Assembly (NCBI GenBank): GCA_903895055.1
Contig: CAITSL010000012.1
Coordinates: forward strand, 1-7,120
DNA: 7,120 nucleotides
Origin: an uncultured bacterium
Lineage (GTDB): Bacteria > Patescibacteriota > Minisyncoccia > Phycocordibacterales > UBA9973
Direction of reading: 5' to 3'
Shown here in pieces: positions 1-5,006 of this stretch. Numbering within the stretch: position 1 is the first letter of the stretch; each line of letters begins with the position of its first letter. A program made the translations under genes and the position numbers. The notes under the pieces are model-generated. The model was not told the DNA's origin and ran no database searches. It was given only the letters and a program-made list of their open reading frames with translations.

Positions 1-27
1 ATTAAAAAATAAATTATTAAAATAATA

Positions 28-75
28 TCCAGATAGAGGTTTAACCTCTATCCAGAGTTTAAAAATCTATCTGGA
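28..75 (+). promoter_or_regulatory. hppA leader with mutually exclusive hairpins
   Basis: Three related arms lie just before the hppA start. Arm 1 (28-37, TCCAGATAGA) is perfectly complementary over 10 bases to arm 3 (66-75, TCTATCTGGA). The inner part of arm 1 (32-39, GATAGAGG) also pairs perfectly over 8 bases with 45-52 (CCTCTATC), with a five-base loop. The two pairings share bases 32-37, so they cannot form together. Bases 51-56 (TCCAGA) can also pair with 70-75. Arm 3 contains GGA, the only plausible ribosome-binding core for hppA, so one fold would hide it and the other would free it. The pairings are seen directly; a regulatory role is inference. The 32-52 hairpin could instead be the remains of a terminator for a gene to the left, although it is followed only by GAGTTTAAAAA and not by a clear U-tract. 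Confidence 0.4.
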
Positions 76-80
76 AAAAG
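73..80 (+). promoter_or_regulatory. weak ribosome-binding site of hppA
   Basis: GGAAAAAG lies 4 to 11 bases before the ATG at 85. The GGA core, nine bases from the start codon, is a minimal match to a Shine-Dalgarno sequence. It is the only such match among the seven gene starts here and it sits in the last arm of the leader hairpins. Confidence 0.35.
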
Positions 81-84
81 TATC

Positions 85-2106
85 ATGAATATATATTTAT
101 TGTTTGCCATTATTTGTTCAATTATCGCAATTGTTTATGGACTCCTCCTCGCAAAGTCAATTTTAAAAAAAAGCGCTGGGAATGAAAAAATGCGAGAGAT
201 CGCCAATGCTATCGCCGAAGGCGCCAAAGCATACCTTAATAGACAATATAAAACTATCGGGGTTATTGCGGTCATTCTATTCTTTATACTTTGGTGGGGC
301 TTGGGGGCGAAATCTGCCCTAGGATTTATTTTGGGAGCTTTCCTGTCCGCTCTTGCCGGATATATCGGCATGAATGTTTCTGTTCGCGCCAATGTCAGAA
401 CTACTGAAGCGGCTCGAAGTGGTTTGAAAGAAGCCTTGGACCTCGCATTTAAGGGAGGCACCGTCACTGGATTCCTCGTCGTCGGACTTGCCCTTTTAGG
501 GGTCGCAAGTTTATACGCAATCACCGGTGATGTAAAAGCTTTGATCGGCCTTGGTTTTGGAGCCTCTTTAATTTCAGTTTTTGCAAGACTCGGCGGAGGG
601 ATTTTTACTAAAGCAGCTGATGTTGGAGCAGATCTCGTCGGAAAAGTGGAAGCAGGGATTCCAGAAGATGATCCAAGAAATCCTGCAGTGATTGCCGATA
701 ACGTCGGAGACAATGTTGGAGATTGCGCCGGGATGGCGGCAGATCTTTTTGAAACTTACGCGGTAACCTCGGTGGCAACCATGTTGCTCGGCTCACTTTT
801 ATTTGCAAATTTCCAGGGAGCTATTTTATATCCGCTCGCAATCGGAGGCATTGCAATTATTTGTTCTATTATCGGAACTTTATTTGTGAAACTAGGAAAA
901 TCAAAAAACTCCGCCAAGGACGGGGTAAATATCATGGGAGCACTTTATAAAGGGCTCGCTGCTTCCGGAATTTTAGCAGCCATTGCTTTTTATCCAATAA
1001 CCAAATTACTGATGACTGGCAATCCGCTTGGATATTCTGTGATGGATTTATTTATTTGCGCCATTGTCGGACTTTTAGTCACCGGATCGCTGGTAATTAT
1101 CACCGAATATTTCACTTCCACTAAATACTCCCCTGTTCAATCAATCGCGAAGGCTTCCGTTTCCGGACACGGCACCAATGTGATCCAAGGCTTGGCAATT
1201 TCCATGAAAGCCACTGCCCTGCCTCTCATCACTATCGTGCTTGGGATTTTAATCACTTATCACTTTGGAGGACTTTATGGTATCGCAATAGCTGCAATGT
1301 CCATGCTTTCTATGACTGGAATTATTGTGGCAATTGACGCTTACGGACCAATCACCGACAACGCCGGAGGCATCGCTGAAATGGCCAATCTACCGGAAGC
1401 AGTTCGCGCTGTAACCGACCCCCTCGATGCCGTTGGGAATACTACCAAAGCGGTTACAAAGGGTTATGCGATCGGCTCGGCGGGGCTAGCCGCTCTAGTA
1501 CTTTTTTCCGCCTATACCGAAGTGATTTCAACAAAACTCGGACACGTGATGGCTTTTGATTTGAGTAACCCAAAAGTAATTGTCGGGTTATTTATCGGCG
1601 GACTCTTGCCATATTATTTCGGAGCATTGTGCATGGAAGCAGTCGGAAAAACAGCCGGGAAAGTAGTGGAAGAAGTGCGACGACAATTTAGAGACATCAA
1701 AGGAATCATGGATGGCTCTGGCAAACCGGAATACGGCAAATGCGTGGATATTGTCACCACTAGTGCCATCAAGCAAATGATTTTACCTGCGCTTATCCCA
1801 GTGCTTGCGCCAATTATTGTCGGATTTATCTTGGGACCAATAGCGTTGGGTGGGATGCTCGTCGGCTCAATCGTTACCGGACTCTTCGTCGCCATCTCCA
1901 TGACTTCCGGTGGAGGCGCCTGGGACAATGCCAAGAAATATATTGAAAGCGGAAACTATGGAGGCAAAGGAAGCCCCGCCCATAAAGCAGCAGTCACTGG
2001 CGACACCGTCGGTGATCCATACAAAGACACCGCAGGGCCTGCCATCAATCCAATGATTAAAATCCTAAACATCGTAGCGTTGCTAATTGTGGCTTTCTTG
2101 ATATAA
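85..2106 (+). CDS. hppA: K+-independent membrane pyrophosphatase, proton-pumping
   Basis: This integral membrane enzyme hydrolyses pyrophosphate and uses the energy to move ions across the cytoplasmic membrane. The 673 residues are a normal length, with about sixteen hydrophobic segments and a conserved start (GAKAYLNRQY at 46-55). The substrate and Mg2+ site is intact: DVGADLVGKVE at 179-189, then GIPEDDPRNP and DNVGDNVGDCAGMAADLFE up to 223. DNAGGIAEM at 425-433 and the C-terminal GDTVGDPYKDTAGPA (639-653) are also present. In the segment GNTTKAVTKG, Lys455 and Thr458 occupy the two positions that in K+-dependent enzymes are Ala and Gly; Lys here is the known stand-in for the K+ ion. Characterised K+-independent members pump protons, so H+ is the likely ion, although automatic annotation often says sodium. 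Glu223 is in the DLFETY position usual for bacterial enzymes. The gene is followed 36 bases later by an envelope gene whose promoter overlaps its 3' end. Family assignment is near certain; ion specificity is inferred. Confidence 0.97.
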   Translation: MNIYLLFAIICSIIAIVYGLLLAKSILKKSAGNEKMREIANAIAEGAKAYLNRQYKTIGVIAVILFFILWWGLGAKSALGFILGAFLSALAGYIGMNVSVRANVRTTEAARSGLKEALDLAFKGGTVTGFLVVGLALLGVASLYAITGDVKALIGLGFGASLISVFARLGGGIFTKAADVGADLVGKVEAGIPEDDPRNPAVIADNVGDNVGDCAGMAADLFETYAVTSVATMLLGSLLFANFQGAILYPLAIGGIAIICSIIGTLFVKLGKSKNSAKDGVNIMGALYKGLAASGILAAIAFYPITKLLMTGNPLGYSVMDLFICAIVGLLVTGSLVIITEYFTSTKYSPVQSIAKASVSGHGTNVIQGLAISMKATALPLITIVLGILITYHFGGLYGIAIAAMSMLSMTGIIVAIDAYGPITDNAGGIAEMANLPEAVRAVTDPLDAVGNTTKAVTKGYAIGSAGLAALVLFSAYTEVISTKLGHVMAFDLSNPKVIVGLFIGGLLPYYFGALCMEAVGKTAGKVVEEVRRQFRDIKGIMDGSGKPEYGKCVDIVTTSAIKQMILPALIPVLAPIIVGFILGPIALGGMLVGSIVTGLFVAISMTSGGGAWDNAKKYIESGNYGGKGSPAHKAAVTGDTVGDPYKDTAGPAINPMIKILNIVALLIVAFLI

Positions 2107-2107
2107 T
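2080..2107 (+). promoter_or_regulatory. extended -10 promoter at the end of hppA
   Basis: TTGCTA (2080-2085), a 16-base spacer and TATAAT (2102-2107) preceded by TG and one base (2099-2100) form an extended -10 promoter. Transcription would begin near 2114 and leave a leader of about 29 bases before the ATG at 2143. The perfect -10 box and the TG support it, but the region is AT-rich and the box overlaps the hppA stop codon, so chance cannot be excluded. Confidence 0.5.
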
Positions 2108-2142
2108 TAAGTTAAAGATTATCAGTCAATAATTAAATTAAT

Positions 2143-2799
2143 ATGAAAAAATATTTAAGTACCCTTTTTGTCGGCACATTGATTGTTTCTTCGGGAACAT
2201 CCTTTGTTTTTGCCCAAACGACCACCCCAGTTTCGTCTGAGACGAATACAATTCAAGCTCAAATTGAACAAATAAAAGAAAACGCCCAAACAGAAAAAGA
2301 ACAGGCCCAGAGTGAAATCACAAAAGTTCGAAATGAAGCACAGCAGAAGATGAAAGCTTTTAAAACAAAAATCCAAGCCGGAAAAAATAAAATAAAGGCA
2401 CAAGCGGGAGTAGCCAGAATCGCTGACCGAGAAGACGCGCTCGCTAAATTTGACGATGCGATTGCGAAACTAAATACCTTAAAAGACAATGTTAATATCA
2501 AAATAGGTACACTGGAAGCAAGCGGGATGGATGTAACAAATGCCAAGGCGCAAATTGCTATTACTGTAGAAAAAATAGCGGAAGCGCAAGCCAAAGTTGC
2601 TGATACCAGCACTCTCCTTTCAGGATCTCTAAATGAACTTTCAAAAGATAACCAAGCACAATTAAAACAATTGGTGGAAGATATTCAAACTCTAGTGAAA
2701 GATGCGCATCTGGCTTTGAATCAAGCTGTCGGGAATCTCAAAGAACAAATGCAAAATAAAATAGATGCGACTACTACAACAGAAACAACAAATCAATAA
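2143..2799 (+). CDS. secreted coiled-coil protein of unknown function
   Basis: I do not recognise a named family. The 218-residue protein starts with a typical signal peptide: MKKY, a hydrophobic stretch to about residue 20, then FVFA before Gln25, so cleavage after Ala24 is likely. The mature part is almost wholly predicted helix, rich in Ala, Lys, Glu and Gln. A first coiled coil spans about 35-90 (IQAQIEQIKENAQTEKEQ and following) and a second about 93-206, with recurring I/L spacing such as FDDAIAKLNTLKDN and AQIAITVEKIAEAQAKV. The C-terminus (208-218) is a Thr-rich tail. Such small secreted helical proteins are frequent in Parcubacteria; that is recall, not a database match. The gene is eight bases from a small membrane-protein gene and shares a probable transcript with tig and clpP, so a role at the cell surface, perhaps as a structural or scaffold protein, is possible but unproven. 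No Shine-Dalgarno sequence precedes the ATG. Confidence 0.85.
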   Translation: MKKYLSTLFVGTLIVSSGTSFVFAQTTTPVSSETNTIQAQIEQIKENAQTEKEQAQSEITKVRNEAQQKMKAFKTKIQAGKNKIKAQAGVARIADREDALAKFDDAIAKLNTLKDNVNIKIGTLEASGMDVTNAKAQIAITVEKIAEAQAKVADTSTLLSGSLNELSKDNQAQLKQLVEDIQTLVKDAHLALNQAVGNLKEQMQNKIDATTTTETTNQ

Positions 2800-2807
2800 T
2801 TAAAATT

Positions 2808-3050
2808 ATGGAAAAAGACAAGAAAACATATGGGGCTTTGATAGGGTCAATCATCATAATCGTGATTTTGATAATCGGTGGTATTTATGTGTGGCAAACA
2901 AAAGTAAAAGAAATGAAATTGGAGCAACAAAGAATCCAAATGCAGGCGGACGCCATCAACGCAGCTTATCTGAATGAAATAAAAACTTTGGAACAAAATA
3001 TAAAAAATACGGACACTACCATTGATGTAAATGCTGATAATATAAAATAA
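2808..3050 (+). CDS. small single-pass membrane protein, unknown function
   Basis: This 80-residue protein has a charged N-terminus (MEKDKKTY), one strong membrane segment at about 9-29 (isoleucine-rich, ending GGIYVWQ), and a polar, probably helical tail. The tail holds LEQQRIQMQADAI (38-50) and ends in a repeat-like acidic pattern, LNEIKTLEQNIKNTDTTID, followed by NADNIK. That pattern resembles the I/L-E-x-D/N-L-x-x-T tails I associate with tiny Parcubacterial membrane proteins, but I cannot name a family. Positive charges on both sides of the membrane segment make the orientation uncertain. It starts eight bases after the secreted coiled-coil gene and ends two bases before tig, so it is very probably co-transcribed and translationally coupled with tig. 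Its helical tail could interact with the coiled coil next door, which is inference only. No Shine-Dalgarno sequence is visible. Confidence 0.8.
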   Translation: MEKDKKTYGALIGSIIIIVILIIGGIYVWQTKVKEMKLEQQRIQMQADAINAAYLNEIKTLEQNIKNTDTTIDVNADNIK

Positions 3051-3052
3051 AC

Positions 3053-4144
3053 ATGACAAAAATAACTATAAAAAAATTGCCGAAAAGCGAAGTGGAAATT
3101 GAAGGTGAGATAGAAGCCGATGTTTTTGAGGCTTATTTCGAAAAAGCCTTGAAAAAACTAGGCGAAAACGTGGAAATTGACGGTTTTCGAAAAGGCAAAG
3201 TACCCGAGAATGTACTGCTTGCCAAAATCCCGGAATCCCATATTTTGGAAGAAATGGCCGAAATGGCGCTCTCGGAATATTACCCGAAAATAATTGAAGA
3301 TGAAAAAATAGATGCGATTTCAAGACCAGAAATAGGCATCACCAAACTGGCCCGCAAAAATCCTCTTGGTTTTAAAATTAAAACCACCGTAATCCCAGAA
3401 ATGGAATTGCCGGATTATAAGGGAATTGCAAAGAAAACTATTGGGGATGTAACAGAAAAAGAAAAAGACACTACTGTTACTGAAGAAGAAGTTGAAAATA
3501 CCATCATGGATATCCGCAAATCTCGCGCACCGAAAATTCATATGGCAGATGCAGCCACCAGTACCTCATCCCAGCCCTCTCCTGAAACAGGCGAGGGGGA
3601 AAATACAAAAATTCCCGAACCAGAACTGCCAGAATTCAACAATGAGTTTGTAAAAGCGCTCGGACCATTCGAAAATGTGGCAGATTTTAAAACAAAATTG
3701 AAAGACAATATTAAGCTCGAAAAGGAAAATCAATTAAAAGAGAAGACTAGATTGAAAATAGTAGAAAAAATAATTGATGAAACAAAAGTTGATTTACCGG
3801 ATATTTTGATTGAAGTGGAATTGGATAAGATTTTATACCGAATGGAATCAGACATCACCGCGATGGGTTTGAAATTTGAAGATTATTTAAAACACTTGAA
3901 CAAAACGATAGATGATTTAAGGAAAGAATTCAAGAATGACGCTGAGAAAAAAGCAAAACTAGCTCTGATTTTGAATCAGATTTCAAAAGTTGAAAAAATC
4001 TCTGCAGACCGTGAACAAGTAGCGAAAGAAGTCGCCATGATAATGGAACATTACAAAGATGCCGATCCTGAACGTGCCGAACTTCACGCCGAAAATGTGC
4101 TAACTAATGAAAAAGTGTTTCAGTTTTTAGAAAATCAAAAATAA
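3053..4144 (+). CDS. tig: trigger factor lacking the PPIase domain
   Basis: Trigger factor is the ribosome-bound chaperone that shelters nascent chains at the exit tunnel. The N-terminal ribosome-binding domain (about 1-115) is clear, with the docking signature GFRKGKVP at 44-51. The first arm region follows (TEEEVENTIMDIRKSRAP, about 143-160). The C-terminal chaperone domain resumes at about 191 (ELPEFNNEFVKALGPFEN) and continues through ETKVDLPDILIEVELDKIL to the end. The protein has 363 residues, about 70 fewer than the usual 430. The whole FKBP-type PPIase domain is missing, and residues 161-190 form a low-complexity linker (MADAATSTSSQPSPETGEGE) partly encoded by a palindromic repeat. 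Known work on other bacteria shows that the PPIase domain is dispensable for the core chaperone activity, so function is probably kept. The start lies two bases after the membrane-protein gene, and clpP follows 15 bases on, an arrangement common in bacteria though without clpX here. Confidence 0.94.
   Translation: MTKITIKKLPKSEVEIEGEIEADVFEAYFEKALKKLGENVEIDGFRKGKVPENVLLAKIPESHILEEMAEMALSEYYPKIIEDEKIDAISRPEIGITKLARKNPLGFKIKTTVIPEMELPDYKGIAKKTIGDVTEKEKDTTVTEEEVENTIMDIRKSRAPKIHMADAATSTSSQPSPETGEGENTKIPEPELPEFNNEFVKALGPFENVADFKTKLKDNIKLEKENQLKEKTRLKIVEKIIDETKVDLPDILIEVELDKILYRMESDITAMGLKFEDYLKHLNKTIDDLRKEFKNDAEKKAKLALILNQISKVEKISADREQVAKEVAMIMEHYKDADPERAELHAENVLTNEKVFQFLENQK
3565..3600 (+). repeat. 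palindromic intergenic-type repeat embedded in tig
   Basis: CCCTCTCCTG (3575-3584) and CAGGCGAGGG (3588-3597) form a stem of ten pairs with one mismatch around a three-base AAA loop. The flanks read CTCATCCCAG on the left and GGAAAA on the right. The whole resembles the widely scattered bacterial intergenic repeat of the form CTCA-CCCAGCCCTCTCC...GGAGAGGG. It is far more GC-rich than its surroundings and is read in frame as residues 172-183 of trigger factor, in the linker that replaces the PPIase domain. The hairpin is seen directly; identification as a mobile or dispersed repeat is from memory of similar sequences. Confidence 0.5.
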
Positions 4145-4153
4145 TGCTATAAT
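4145..4153 (+). promoter_or_regulatory. extended -10 box placed for leaderless clpP
   Basis: TGCTATAAT combines a perfect TATAAT (4148-4153) with the TGn extension. No convincing -35 box is seen at 16 to 18 bases upstream, which extended -10 promoters can do without. A start seven bases after the box falls at 4160, the A of the clpP ATG, so the transcript would be leaderless. The box straddles the tig stop codon and could add clpP transcript to that from the upstream promoter. Confidence 0.5.
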
Positions 4154-4159
4154 GAATTT

Positions 4160-4756
4160 ATGTTAATCCCAACAGTTATTGAAAAATCACAATTTGGAGA
4201 GCGCGCTTACGATATCTATTCGCGATTGCTTCGTGAGCGGATCGTATTTTTGGCAGGCCCAATTGACGACAATGTAGCGAACATCGTCATTGCCCAACTT
4301 CTTTTTCTAGAATCAGAAGATGCCAAGAAAGATATTTTCTTTTACATCAATTCACCTGGCGGATCGGTTACCAGCACCATGGCCATTGTGGACACAATGA
4401 ATCACATTCGCCCGGATGTTTCCACTTTTTGCGTCGGAGTAGCCGCTTCGGGAGCTGCAATAATTCTCTCGGCCGGCAAAAAAGGCAAAAGATTTATCTT
4501 GCCGAATGCGGAAATCATGATCCATCAACCATTGGGCGGAGTGGAAGGCCAAGCGACCGACATCGCCATCACCGCCAAGCATATTCTAAAAACCAAAGAC
4601 AATTTGAATAAATTACTTGCCAAAAATACCGGCAAACCGCTCGCCCAAATAGAAAAAGATGTAGAACGAGATTTTTTTATGGACGCGGAAGAGGCCAAAA
4701 AGTATGGCATTATTGACGAAATAGTCACTAAATCCAAAAAGTCCGAAGAAAAATAA
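4160..4756 (+). CDS. clpP: ATP-dependent Clp protease, proteolytic subunit
   Basis: ClpP forms the barrel-shaped serine protease that degrades proteins unfolded and fed to it by an AAA+ partner such as ClpX or ClpC in the cytoplasm. The 198 residues have the usual length with little or no propeptide: LIPTVIEKS at 2-10, GERAYDIYSRLL at 13-24 and the INSPGG oxyanion loop at 63-68. The catalytic triad is intact: Ser97 in VAASGAA, His122 in MIHQPLGG and Asp171 in ERDFF, exactly the spacing of well-studied ClpP. Unusually, the residue after the nucleophile is Gly98 followed by Ala, where most ClpPs have Met-Gly (AASMGA). This changes the lining of the active site but not the triad. The gene follows tig by 15 bases with a possible private leaderless promoter and is closed by a strong terminator; clpX, often next in other bacteria, is not here. 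The ATPase partner must be encoded elsewhere. Confidence 0.97.
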   Translation: MLIPTVIEKSQFGERAYDIYSRLLRERIVFLAGPIDDNVANIVIAQLLFLESEDAKKDIFFYINSPGGSVTSTMAIVDTMNHIRPDVSTFCVGVAASGAAIILSAGKKGKRFILPNAEIMIHQPLGGVEGQATDIAITAKHILKTKDNLNKLLAKNTGKPLAQIEKDVERDFFMDAEEAKKYGIIDEIVTKSKKSEEK

Positions 4757-4762
4757 AAACTC

Positions 4763-4796
4763 AAAAAACTCTAGATAGAACTATCTAGAGTTTTTT
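4763..4796 (+). terminator. Rho-independent terminator after clpP, bidirectional form
   Basis: AAAAAACTCTAGATAG (4763-4778) is perfectly complementary to CTATCTAGAGTTTTTT (4781-4796). The core stem CTCTAGATA/TATCTAGAG has a four-base GAAC loop and is followed by six Ts, starting seven bases after the clpP stop. Because six As precede the stem, it can terminate in both directions, but no minus-strand gene faces it in this window. Confidence 0.92.
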
Positions 4797-4800
4797 GGTA

Positions 4801-4829
4801 TAGACAAAAGGATGTAGATTTGTTATATT
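4801..4829 (+). promoter_or_regulatory. promoter of the rny unit
   Basis: TAGACA (4801-4806), a 17-base spacer and TATATT (4824-4829) each differ from consensus by one base, and TG lies one base before the -10 box (4821-4822). It sits just four bases after the clpP terminator, where a new unit should begin. The expected start is near 4836, giving rny an untranslated leader of about 170 bases. Confidence 0.65.
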
Positions 4830-4835
4830 GGATAT

Positions 4836-5006
4836 GTTGACTTTTAAAAATTATTTAAATCTTGGTTTATAGGAATATTCCATATATGAACAGTTTAAAG
4901 GGAAATTTTCTCCGCCTAGGCGGGATGAATCGCATCTTTTATAGGACAAAAGACGAAAATCGAATACAAATATAGTGGCGTGTTCTTGTAGGCCGATACA
5001 TGGCTT
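4836..5006 (+). promoter_or_regulatory. long rny leader with palindromes, no gene recognised
   Basis: This stretch between the predicted transcription start and the rny ATG holds three perfect palindromes: GGAATATTCC (4872-4881), CATATATG (4881-4888) and the GC-rich CCGCCTAGGCGG (4912-4923). The last stands out from its AT-rich setting and could be an operator or a remnant of a short intergenic repeat. A weak TCTTTT/AAAAGA pairing lies at about 4936-4954. A 12-codon open frame runs 4834-4872. I see no riboswitch, tRNA or known small-RNA pattern. A role in control of rny is inference from the length of the leader alone. Confidence 0.4.

Noticed and set aside
135..713. Minus-strand open frame of 192 codons opposite hppA.
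   Set aside because: Its sequence is Pro/Ala/Ser-rich and is the mirror of the conserved pyrophosphatase codons; it has no recognisable fold, promoter or start context.
3038..3046. TAATATAAA as a promoter directly before tig.
   Set aside because: The stretch is AT-rich, there is no -35 box at a proper distance, and the two-base gap to the upstream gene makes co-transcription the simpler reading.
4429..4611. Plus-strand 60-codon frame inside clpP.
   Set aside because: It lies in another frame within a fully conserved clpP, is Arg/His/Ser-rich, and has no independent support.
4160..4756. Reading clpP as an inactive ClpR-type paralogue because of the altered AASGAA motif.
   Set aside because: Ser97, His122 and Asp171 are all present at the standard positions, so the triad is complete.
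4995..5000. GATACA as a -10 box giving a leaderless rny transcript.
   Set aside because: The distance to the ATG is right, but the key final T and first T of the box are missing and there is no -35 box; the promoter at 4801-4829 is much better.
4797..5006. A tRNA, riboswitch or CRISPR array in the rny leader.
   Set aside because: There is no cloverleaf, no T-loop GTTCGA pattern with a matching acceptor stem, no known aptamer core and no regularly spaced repeat.
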